Virus record (IMG/VR): IMGVR_UViG_3300035701_009377
Location: 1 to 64,000 of that record
DNA length: 64,000 nucleotides
Strand: one strand, 5' to 3'
Origin: a virus
The notes beneath the pieces are model-generated. The model had not been told where the DNA came from, did not search any database, and saw nothing but the letters and a program-made list of their open reading frames with translations. Shown here piece by piece: positions 30,593 through 38,189 of the stretch. The position numbers were made by a program, and so were the translations under genes. Positions within the stretch are counted from its first letter, which is position 1, and each line of letters starts with the position of its first letter.

Positions 30593-30751
30593 TTAGTCGA
30601 ACGCCCAGCCGTCGAGTTTCTTGTCCATCACTTCGGGATTGATGCGTGCCTTCCGCCGGTTCTTTCGATGAAGCGCCTTCTTGAAGTCGCGTTTCGCCTT
30701 CGGGGCATCGCAGGCCCGCGTTGTGCGCTTCCAGCTATTCGGTCGGCCCAT
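30593..30751 (-). CDS. 52-residue basic protein
   Basis: From ATG 30751, with GAGGTG 5 bases upstream. Reads MGRPNSWKRTTRACDAPKAK followed by RDFKKALHRKNRRKARI and an acidic, tryptophan-containing end. Small basic phage protein of unknown function, perhaps DNA- or RNA-binding. Confidence 0.6.
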   Translation of the reverse strand: MGRPNSWKRTTRACDAPKAKRDFKKALHRKNRRKARINPEVMDKKLDGWAFD

Positions 30752-30880
30752 CGGGCACCTCGTTAAACCCCCAGAGCAGCCCACAGCGAGCTGATTCAAG
30801 AGAGGCCGGGCGGCGCTGCCCGCCGCCGCCCAGTCGAAATCGTCGGTCAGGCCAAGATCGGGCAGACGAGAGGGGTGGCC

Positions 30881-31849
30881 TCAGAGCGACCGACTGCTCG
30901 CGCGAGTAAGGAATCGCTCGACCCACTTGATCCCGTCGTTGAAGTCGAATGGCGGTTTACAGGCAGCAGGCGGCTCCTCGGGACCGTCAATTGCTGGATT
31001 GCGTTGTGGATACCCGCCCGGCGACTGGCCGGCATCTTCCACGGGAATCGCCTCGATCTCCTTCATGGTTGGCATGGGCACATCGGCATTGATGGCCCAC
31101 TCGATCTTCGACGCCTTGGCCCAAGCGTGGATGCGCCGCACGGGAACGATGAAATTGAAGCCCTGCAACTGCATCACGCCCTGGGTCAACATGCCGATGT
31201 ACAGGCCGCTGTCCTTCAGGTACATGCCGCCACCGGACGAACCGGGGAACGAGACGGTCGTGACCTGATCAAAGACCTTGACATTGGCACCCTTCATCGG
31301 CAGGGTTCGGCCTACTTGCGACAGAACGCCGGTGGTATAACTATTGGCCCCGAACTGCCCCAGCAGGCTGCCGCAATGGCTCAGATCGACCCCGATTGCC
31401 GGGATGTAGTTCGGGTCTTTATGGAACCGGGCGCACACGTTGAGTGGATACGCCCCTTTGCAGCGGACCATCAGCACCGCCAGGTCTTCGCCGTAGTCGG
31501 CGTCGCTGGCCTTGATGACCTTGCAGTCGTACTTGACCTCGCCCACCCGGCGGCCGTCCTGCTGCCGTTCCTGGACGATCTCGGCGTCCTTGTATTCGAC
31601 CAGAATCCGGGGCGTGCCCTGGGACGTGACCACGGTGCGCGTGGTGCGGAGGCCATCGACAACATGGGCCGCCGTCCAGATGAAGGTCACGGTATCGTCG
31701 CCCACCTGCCGGGTGACGAGGGTGCCGGAGCCCTGGGCGCGGCCCGCCTTGATGGTGACGCTCACTTTCTGCAAATCATCGGGAACACTGGCGATTGCCG
31801 GGACCGCGGCCAGAGCGATCAGGGTCAGGACCACAAGCACGTATTTCAT
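30881..31849 (-). CDS. Secreted trypsin-like serine protease
   Basis: 322 residues from ATG 31849 with GGAG upstream; a GTG at 31882 is also possible but would disrupt the signal peptide. Residues 1-21 form a signal peptide (KYVLVVLTLIALAAVPAIAS). The S1/HtrA-type catalytic triad is visible: WTAAHVVDG (His), DYGEDLAVLMV (Asp) and FPGSSGGGMY (Ser, GSSGG). It would be exported and cut proteins in the periplasm. Secreted proteases of this kind are frequent in Planctomycetes but unusual in phages. It could assist superinfection exclusion or processing of host envelope proteins. Confidence 0.85.
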   Translation of the reverse strand: MKYVLVVLTLIALAAVPAIASVPDDLQKVSVTIKAGRAQGSGTLVTRQVGDDTVTFIWTAAHVVDGLRTTRTVVTSQGTPRILVEYKDAEIVQERQQDGRRVGEVKYDCKVIKASDADYGEDLAVLMVRCKGAYPLNVCARFHKDPNYIPAIGVDLSHCGSLLGQFGANSYTTGVLSQVGRTLPMKGANVKVFDQVTTVSFPGSSGGGMYLKDSGLYIGMLTQGVMQLQGFNFIVPVRRIHAWAKASKIEWAINADVPMPTMKEIEAIPVEDAGQSPGGYPQRNPAIDGPEEPPAACKPPFDFNDGIKWVERFLTRASSRSL

Positions 31850-31878
31850 CGTTGCAACTCCAGGGGTGAAAAGGATGT

Positions 31879-32190
31879 TCACTCAATCACTTCAACTTCG
31901 ACCATCGACTCGTACTCGGGCTGGAAGGAGGCGAGCAAGGCTTCAACGATGTCGTCACGAACGGTCTCGCAGTGCCAGTGGCGAGGCCGCACCGTGGCCT
32001 CAGCCACCAGAATCGCGTCCTCTCCCGGCTCCTCGAACTTCAGACGAGTGAGCATGGCGAGCGACGGCGGCAGGTCTTCGTCCGCAGGTGGCGGGAAGAT
32101 CGACCGCAGCAGTTCTCGTAGACCGTGCTTGGACGGCTGGGTTTCCCATGTGCCTTCGGAAAGCGCCACTCTGCAAACAACATGGCTCAC
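31879..32190 (-). CDS. Hypothetical protein
   Basis: 103 residues from GTG 32190, overlapping the helicase stop by GTGA. Reads VSHVVCRVALSEGTWETQPS and ends ESMVEVEVIE. The first half may be a small beta domain. No family recognised. Confidence 0.55.
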   Translation of the reverse strand: MSHVVCRVALSEGTWETQPSKHGLRELLRSIFPPPADEDLPPSLAMLTRLKFEEPGEDAILVAEATVRPRHWHCETVRDDIVEALLASFQPEYESMVEVEVIE

Positions 32191-34154
32191 GTTACCGCTT
32201 CCTCCACCTGTAACTCTCCGTTGCCGGTATCGTTCCAATCGACGCCCTCCAAGACCTCTCCCAAGGTCATCAGTTCTAAGCGGCGATTCGCACGAATGAC
32301 CTCAAGGACGCGCTCGTCGCTTGGCAGGTGAATCAGGTCCACGATCGTGCATCCCAGGTTCTCGTCCATGCCTTTGCGGTGGATGCGGTCTTCGCTCTGC
32401 ACGCGGTACTCGGGCTTCCAGGAGTTGGACCAGTAAACCGCCATGCGGGCCTCGACCAGGGTCAGCGACATGCCGCCGGACTCCGGGTTGGCGACGAAGG
32501 CCACCTTGGGATGCTCCAGGTTGGCCCAATAGTCCAGCGGCTCCTCGCTGATGTCGCTCTTCCCATCTCCTTCATCGTTGGAGAACACTTGGAACTCACC
32601 CTGATCGCACCGCACCACGTCCCAGCCTTGCGTGAGGCACAGCCTGACGATGCGGTCCACCGAGCCGGTGAAACCGGCAAACACCACCAGCCGGCCGACT
32701 TCCTCGTTCTCCTCCAAGAGCATCTTGAGGGCGGCGTCTTTCGGACAGGGAATCTCCTGGGCGATGCGCGTGATCTTGGCGACTTCCCGCGTGCCGCCGC
32801 AGGCCGGGCAAGGCGCGGTCTGTCTTACGAGCGTGGCAACAAACTCCGGGTCCATCAGGTCCACCGTGCGGTAGACCCGCTCGGGATCGCTCGGATCGAC
32901 CCACTCGTCCACTGTTCCGTCAGTACAGTGCGTGCATCGCGTCACGCCGTCCTTGATCTCGCGGTACTGGAAGCCGTCGCTCAATTCGCGCAAGAGCGTC
33001 ATGCCCGTGACCGCGTTCACAGCCGAATCGACGAGCGCCTGGGCGACCCGCAAGGTGCTGGGAGTCGGCTTGCAGACGATCTTGCGGTATCGCTTTTCGG
33101 GCAGGTTCAGGCAGTCCTTCTTGTGCTTGACGATCGCCAGCCCCTTGAGCCGTTCGTAGAGCAAGGCAACCTCGTTCTTGCTCGGCTCATAGGAGTGGTA
33201 GCCATCGTCGAAGTCGTCGGGATCGTGCGGACCTTCTTCCCGTAGCTTGCCGCACTTGATGCACTTCCGTTGGTCGTCCTTCCAGCCAATGCGCTTCTTG
33301 AAGGTGCCCACGGACTCGTAGGTCTGATCGACCATGAAGCCGAGGCGCTGTTCCATCGCCTTCGGGCTGCCCTCTTTGAGAAAGCCTGGCCACGCAATCT
33401 CGCACTGACTCCACCAGTCCACGGGCGTCTTGGGTGAAGGCGTGCCCGACATCTCGATGACGTAGCCCTCGTGGTCGTACCTCTCGCGGATCATGTCGGC
33501 GAGCTTCTGGCACGCCTCCGAACGCTGCGCCGCGGCGTTCTTACACCGGCTCGACTCGTCGCAAATGAATCCTTGCGGCAAGACTTGCGATCCGTCCCAA
33601 TGATCCACGACGGTCTTCAAGCCCTCGTAGGTAAAGAACTCGACCTGAATCTTGTCAAACGGGAAATGCCACTTACGCAGTTCCCGCTTGATGTTCGGCA
33701 GGCTCGTCTTGGGGCCGACCCACCACCACAAATTGATGCCAGAGCGCTCCATGACTTCCTGGGCAGCCAGGGTCTTGCCCGTGCCCATTTCGGCCGCGAA
33801 TATCTGGAAGTGGTAGGTCAGGCCGGCGTCGGCCAGGTCGCGCTGGTGCGGCATCAGCGGACGGGCGTAGTCGTGGCGCACGAGCGGCTGGTCGAACCAC
33901 ACAAACACGTTCTCGCCCATCAGGAAGGCAAGCTGGAAGCGGTTGCGTTGGCAGTCCTCCACGGACCACATCTTCTGTGGCTTCTCGTCGTCGTAGCCGT
34001 GCCACCGCGAGCCGCGCATCGCCTTGATCTCATCCTTGAGCGAGTAGGGCGACTCGACGAACCAGATGCGGCCGTCCTTGCGCTCGATCTTGGCGGCGAC
34101 CCGGATCAGGCTGCCGGAGTCGGTGCGGGTCGTCAGCTTGATGTTCTCGATCAT
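32187..34154 (-). CDS. SNF2-family DNA helicase/ATPase
   Basis: 655 residues. Helicase motif I is AAEMGTGKTLAA (residues about 120-131), motif II ICDESSRCK, motif III region VIEMSGTPSPKTP (S-G-T-P), and C-terminal motifs V/VI include NPESGGMSLTLVEA and QSEDRIHRKGM. This is the SF2 SNF2 order, with translocation on double-stranded DNA. Two zinc-binding pairs are inserted (CIKCGKL near residue 300; CTHCTDG and CPACGGT near 410-460). Phage SNF2 helicases remodel replication or recombination intermediates. It ends at the start of the GTG gene by 4 bases. Confidence 0.9.
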   Translation of the reverse strand: MIENIKLTTRTDSGSLIRVAAKIERKDGRIWFVESPYSLKDEIKAMRGSRWHGYDDEKPQKMWSVEDCQRNRFQLAFLMGENVFVWFDQPLVRHDYARPLMPHQRDLADAGLTYHFQIFAAEMGTGKTLAAQEVMERSGINLWWWVGPKTSLPNIKRELRKWHFPFDKIQVEFFTYEGLKTVVDHWDGSQVLPQGFICDESSRCKNAAAQRSEACQKLADMIRERYDHEGYVIEMSGTPSPKTPVDWWSQCEIAWPGFLKEGSPKAMEQRLGFMVDQTYESVGTFKKRIGWKDDQRKCIKCGKLREEGPHDPDDFDDGYHSYEPSKNEVALLYERLKGLAIVKHKKDCLNLPEKRYRKIVCKPTPSTLRVAQALVDSAVNAVTGMTLLRELSDGFQYREIKDGVTRCTHCTDGTVDEWVDPSDPERVYRTVDLMDPEFVATLVRQTAPCPACGGTREVAKITRIAQEIPCPKDAALKMLLEENEEVGRLVVFAGFTGSVDRIVRLCLTQGWDVVRCDQGEFQVFSNDEGDGKSDISEEPLDYWANLEHPKVAFVANPESGGMSLTLVEARMAVYWSNSWKPEYRVQSEDRIHRKGMDENLGCTIVDLIHLPSDERVLEVIRANRRLELMTLGEVLEGVDWNDTGNGELQVEEAVT

Positions 34155-34345
34155 CAGATGACTCCCTGCTCGATCTGGTCGGCGATCTCGCGGAGCACCT
34201 GGGCCTCGTGCGACTTGGCAATGACGTGCCGAGGGCGGTCAAAGATGTAGGCGAGGCGAGAGACCTCATTGGAAGTCGCCGAGGCCCGCTGCCGAAGGGA
34301 AGCGGCGATTCGTTTACGGTCGTTTACACGTACTTGTTCGCTCAT
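34154..34345 (-). CDS. 63-residue hypothetical protein
   Basis: From ATG 34345 with AAGGA upstream. Helical (NDRKRIAASLRQRASATSNE, HVIAKSHEAQVLREIADQIE). Overlaps the helicase start by 1 base. No family recognised. Confidence 0.55.
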   Translation of the reverse strand: MSEQVRVNDRKRIAASLRQRASATSNEVSRLAYIFDRPRHVIAKSHEAQVLREIADQIEQGVI

Positions 34346-34391
34346 GTATTCCTTCTCTCGTTCACTGAAGTCGCAAAACACTTGAAAGCGC

Positions 34392-35579
34392 CTACAAGGA
34401 TTCCAGTCGGCTCGTCGCGATCTCGCAGTAGTGCTCGTCGAGTTCAACGCCGATGCAACGACGACCGATTTGTCGGGCGGCCAGGAGCGTCGTGCCGCTG
34501 CCGGCGAACGGGTCGAGGATCACGCCGCCCTCTGGGGTCGAAAGGAGGGTCAGTAGATATTCCATCAGCGCGAGAGGTTTGACCGTGGCGTGATCGTTGC
34601 CCGGCCCGCGCTCCTTCTTCGTGGCCTTCGAGCAATAGAAGAATCGGCTTGCCCCGCCAGAGTCGCCGTAGCTCACCTGCACGTCGCCCGCTTTACCGAT
34701 GCGCCCGTGATAGCCATCACCGGGCTTGCTGCGGACACAGTTCGTGCCGCTGGTGAGAGTGCCGGTCTGGGCGTCGAGAAGGCGGGCTGCTTCCTCGTCC
34801 AAGAGCAGGTTCGCCGGCCAACGACCACACTCTGAACCGCCCACGGGCGAACGATTAGTGCTGGCCCAGCCCGCGTCAGTCAGGCTATCGCCGCGCGTGC
34901 GAACGGTGCTCTCGGTGCCGATGCGGGAGGCGTCGATGTTCATGCCGGCCACGCCCCACGTCAGGGCATTGTGGGCAATCGTGCCGTCCAACGGCTTCAT
35001 CGCGAGGACGAGCGGCTCGAAGGCCGGCTTCAGGGCCATCGCCCAGCCGGTCCATTTCGTCGCTTCGGGAGTAGCCGGGGCTGTGATGGCGCACTCCGCC
35101 TCGGGATTGTGCAGGTCGCCGTAGACCTCGTTCGTGCGGCCATTGTTCGCCAAGGAGTAGCCGGGCCGCCCCAGCTTCGTGCCGATGACTTCGCGCTTGA
35201 TCCCCTTGGCCTTGTCGATGAGCTTGCCGATGTCGCCGCACTTGGGCATCCCCTGCCCATAGAGCCACATCAGGCAGTCCCGGATTTCCCAGCCGGCCTC
35301 TTCGATGGCGCAGGTCAGGCGGTGGTAGGTCCGCGTGCCACCGAAGGCCAGCAGCAGCGCACCCGGCTTGCACACGCGGGCAATGGCCTGCCAATAGAGC
35401 GGGCCGGGGACGCCGTGGTCCCAGCCCTTGCCCATGAAGGAAAGGCCGTAGGGCGGGTCTGTGAGCGCGAAGTCAACCGACGCCTCGGGCAGCGCCGGCA
35501 GCACGTCGAGCAAGTCGCCGTGGTAGATCGTGATGTCGTTCTTGTCGTAGTACGGTTGCAAAGGATCACCAAGCCACAA
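34392..35579 (-). CDS. DNA methyltransferase (DPPY type), paralogue
   Basis: About 395 residues if TTG 35579 is used; TTG 35561 (QPYYDKNDITIYHGDLLDVL) aligns with the start of the paralogue at 17840 and may be the true start. It has ALTDPPYGLSFMGKG as target motif and ILDPFAGSGTTLLAAR as SAM motif, and shares YGDSGGASRFFYCSKATKKE and a VKPLALMEYLLTLLST segment with the 16455-17840 gene. The two arose by duplication or separate capture. One could provide a second specificity. Confidence 0.88.
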   Translation of the reverse strand: MWLGDPLQPYYDKNDITIYHGDLLDVLPALPEASVDFALTDPPYGLSFMGKGWDHGVPGPLYWQAIARVCKPGALLLAFGGTRTYHRLTCAIEEAGWEIRDCLMWLYGQGMPKCGDIGKLIDKAKGIKREVIGTKLGRPGYSLANNGRTNEVYGDLHNPEAECAITAPATPEATKWTGWAMALKPAFEPLVLAMKPLDGTIAHNALTWGVAGMNIDASRIGTESTVRTRGDSLTDAGWASTNRSPVGGSECGRWPANLLLDEEAARLLDAQTGTLTSGTNCVRSKPGDGYHGRIGKAGDVQVSYGDSGGASRFFYCSKATKKERGPGNDHATVKPLALMEYLLTLLSTPEGGVILDPFAGSGTTLLAARQIGRRCIGVELDEHYCEIATSRLESL

Positions 35580-35627
35580 CAGGCATGTATCTATCAGTTG
35601 GTATGCAGAACGCTGCCCAAATGGCGG

Positions 35628-36287
35628 CTACTGGCGGCATTTGTTTTCCAGGAAGAAGGTTTGGTCCGGGGCTTCGCGCGAGCGGAAGTCGCCCCAGACG
35701 TTCAGGCCCGCGGCGTTGAACAGGCCGTAGATTTTGTTGAAGCAGCAGCGAACCGACGGTTCGGCCGTAGGGCTTGAACCGGATTTGACGGCATCGCGCC
35801 ATTGGCCGAGCGTGCCGGTTATGACGGCCGCTAACACCCCGCGAGCCAGGCTTTCTGCCGTCACAAACGGCATACTCGCTGCAAACTGCAAGATGTCGAG
35901 CATGTCCCGCTCGTCGGCGGCCAGAAACACGCTGAACGAGACGTGGGCCAACAGATTTGGCAGCAGGCCGACCGGGGCCTGTGGATCGCGCAGCGCCGCC
36001 AGGCAGCTTAGGAACCGCTCGGCGTCCGACAATTCCCGGCGACAGGCGTCTGTTTGCTGCGCCGGGCTGTAGCCCAAGACCTTGTGGCTGACGCCCAGGA
36101 AGGTGCGGAAATCGACGTTGGGCTGCGTAATCAGGATCGCGTCTGGCTGCATTGCCTGCTTCTCTGACGAGGGAAAGAACGCCGCCGGGATTCGCACCCG
36201 GACCTCCGAACCGGCCCCAGTCGGGATGCCGGTCGGCGTGCTGCTTGACACCACGGTGTCGAGAACCCCGCCGGGGCCTTGCGGCAA
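35628..36287 (-). CDS. Hypothetical protein of phage operon
   Basis: Up to 219 codons open; ATG 36152 gives 174 residues, while the open frame upstream (GGVLDTVVSSSTPTGIPTGA) has a Gly/Ser/Thr character and could be translated from an unusual start. The body reads ILITQPNVDFRTFLGVSHKV, QAPVGLLPNLLAHVSFSVFL and a helical end, with a few cysteines. No family recognised. It sits between the methyltransferase and the conserved phage protein. Confidence 0.5.
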   Translation of the reverse strand: MPQGPGGVLDTVVSSSTPTGIPTGAGSEVRVRIPAAFFPSSEKQAMQPDAILITQPNVDFRTFLGVSHKVLGYSPAQQTDACRRELSDAERFLSCLAALRDPQAPVGLLPNLLAHVSFSVFLAADERDMLDILQFAASMPFVTAESLARGVLAAVITGTLGQWRDAVKSGSSPTAEPSVRCCFNKIYGLFNAAGLNVWGDFRSREAPDQTFFLENKCRQ

Positions 36288-36308
36288 GTCCGGCAGGGAG
36301 AAAATGGA

Positions 36309-37052
36309 CTAGCGGACGCGGCCGGACCCGGCTTCCTCTTCGACCCGCTCGACGCCGTTGTCCTTGACGCTCAGGAAGGCGACGATCTGCTTGCAGATTG
36401 CCTCCTCGGACGGGACCTTGGGAAACGGGGTCGAGCACTTCGTCACCAGCGGGGCGTGCCACGCGCCGTAACGGTTCTCCACCAGCTTGGTCCGCAGGGT
36501 GACGGGGACTGGACCATGCGCTTCGAGGCTGCTGACAGCCTCGCCGGCCTCACGCTTGCGCTGGATGTCGCCCTCGGTCAGCGGCAGGTAGGGGAAGATG
36601 CGCTTGGCCTCCCGCAAAGCGCTGGTGTTGCCGCAGAAGAACTCCAAGAACCGGGCCGTCGAGCGCTCGTAGACCAGGAAGGAGATGCCGGCTTGGCAGT
36701 GGGAATTGGGCGTCTTGGTCCGCTCTTCGATGTCCTGGAAGGTCTTGGAAGCGCGGTCGTAGCTGACGACGATGGCCTGCATGTCGCGCATGTCGATGGC
36801 CTTCGGCCGCCGCGCCAGCGGCAGGATGTCCACGGAGGTGCCGAGGTCGATGATCTCGTCCTCCGACTCCTTGATGCCGTAGTGGCCCTGGGGAATGAGG
36901 CCCTGCTGGTTGACCTTGCTCTTGGTAAAGAGTTGCAGCCGGCCGATGAAATCGCTTCCCTTGGCGAGATCGGCGAACTGGTCGTCGGTGCCAATCTGGG
37001 TGGAGGGAAGCTGGTTGAGGTTGACGGGAACCAAAGCAGTGGTGTCGGACAT
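36309..37052 (-). CDS. Conserved phage protein of unknown function
   Basis: 247 residues. Motifs such as FIGRLQLFTKSKVNQQGLIP, ILPLARRPKAID and SISFLVYERSTARFLEFF-like segments (here AGISFLVYERSTARFLEFFC) recur in a protein found in many tailed phages with this early-region position. C-terminal acidic stretch VERVEEEAGSG. The family is, as far as I know, not characterised; a single-stranded DNA-binding or recombination role has been guessed for such proteins because of context. Confidence 0.6.
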   Translation of the reverse strand: MSDTTALVPVNLNQLPSTQIGTDDQFADLAKGSDFIGRLQLFTKSKVNQQGLIPQGHYGIKESEDEIIDLGTSVDILPLARRPKAIDMRDMQAIVVSYDRASKTFQDIEERTKTPNSHCQAGISFLVYERSTARFLEFFCGNTSALREAKRIFPYLPLTEGDIQRKREAGEAVSSLEAHGPVPVTLRTKLVENRYGAWHAPLVTKCSTPFPKVPSEEAICKQIVAFLSVKDNGVERVEEEAGSGRVR

Positions 37053-37112
37053 GGTTGTACCTGGGGTTTCGGGATTCGGGACTCGACGGGCGGATTCGGT
37101 GCAGGACTCAGT

Positions 37113-38012
37113 TCACGATTCGTCGTCGCTACATAGGCCCTCCTCGGTCTGCATTTTCAGCCTCATTTGGATTCTGCGGTGCTGTTCTTCGACGCTCGTG
37201 GCGTCCAGGTGGAGCGCCCATTGCAAAGCGAGCCGCCAGCCATCCAGCGGCGATTGGCAGTTCCCTGCCGCGAGCAAGAGCGGCGCGGCGCACGGCTGCT
37301 GGTATTCAGAGACAAGTTCCTTGACGTTGCGCAGGTGCGGCACTGGCGCGGCGTCTGGATCATAGAACACGTCCATCTTTCCGTGCCGCACCGCCTCCTG
37401 GTACTTCTTGAGAAAAGCGCCAACCGTCACGCGGAACTCCGAGACAGGGGCGGCTTTCGCCAGAGGGACAAACTGGGGCTGGTGGACTCGCGGGATTCGC
37501 GCCAGCCTGTAGGCCGATTCCAGCGGAATCTCCCCCCGGTCCACGCACTTCTGGATGTCAGCGCGAAGCGCCAACAGGTGCAGTTTGTCCCGCACCCAGC
37601 CGGGACTCTTGTGGACCATCGTCGCCACCCGCGCGATGGTTGCGCCGGGCTTGCTCGACAATATCTTCTTCAACTGCCGGGCGAACTCCGTGGGCGTCGT
37701 GTCCAGCCGCACCGCATTTGCCTGAATCTGGATCGCCAGCACGTCTTCGTCCGTCAAGTTGTGCTTGACAGTGCATGGCACCACGGGCAGGCACAATTCG
37801 CGGGCGGCGGTGAAACGCCGAAGGCCGTCCACTACTTCATACTTGCCGGAGTGTCGCGGCGACGGCCGCACGCAGATGGAATTCAGGAATCCCTTGTCGG
37901 CCAGCGAGTCCCGCAGTTCCAGGTACTCGACCGACTCCTTGTTCACCAGGCGCAGGACCAGCCACGGTTCCACAAGCTGGTCGGTCGGGATGTCTCGGTT
38001 TTCGTCGGGCAC
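37113..38012 (-). CDS. ParB-like protein 2
   Basis: 299 residues from GTG 38012 with AAAGGA upstream. The ParB N-terminal domain shows ELRDSLADKGFLNSICVRPS and YEVVDGLRRFTAAREL (GxRR-type loop), followed by NAVRLDTTPTEFARQLKKIL and a helix-turn-helix (ATIARVATMVHKSPGWVRDK). It is the first gene of the leftward operon and starts at the nested palindrome, so it may bind nearby sites for partition, replication or regulation. It is divergent from the primase. Confidence 0.85.
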   Translation of the reverse strand: MPDENRDIPTDQLVEPWLVLRLVNKESVEYLELRDSLADKGFLNSICVRPSPRHSGKYEVVDGLRRFTAARELCLPVVPCTVKHNLTDEDVLAIQIQANAVRLDTTPTEFARQLKKILSSKPGATIARVATMVHKSPGWVRDKLHLLALRADIQKCVDRGEIPLESAYRLARIPRVHQPQFVPLAKAAPVSEFRVTVGAFLKKYQEAVRHGKMDVFYDPDAAPVPHLRNVKELVSEYQQPCAAPLLLAAGNCQSPLDGWRLALQWALHLDATSVEEQHRRIQMRLKMQTEEGLCSDDES

Positions 38013-38036
38013 TGGCGTCCTTTCGCGTCAACTGGA

Positions 38037-38117
38037 CACCTACACATGAGGCCCAAACACGAAGAATTTCCAAAGAAACTTTGGAAAATCGGAGGTTTTG
38101 GGCCTCATGTGTAGGTG
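38037..38117. promoter_or_regulatory. Nested palindrome between divergent operons; candidate origin or operator
   Basis: A 21-bp perfect inverted repeat (38037-38057 and 38097-38117) encloses a second 9-bp inverted repeat, TTTCCAAAG-AAA-CTTTGGAAA (38067-38087). The central 39 bases are A+T-richer than the surroundings. It lies in the only divergent intergenic region, 25 bases from the ParB-like gene start and 73 bases from the primase-helicase start. Such structures act as replication origins, operators for divergent promoters, or partition sites. Which of these applies is inference. Confidence 0.7.
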
Positions 38118-38189
38118 ACACTGTTCGCGGCAATCGCACGAGCAAGAGCGCGTTGGATAGAGCGTTTATACGCACCTTGAGGACGAGCC

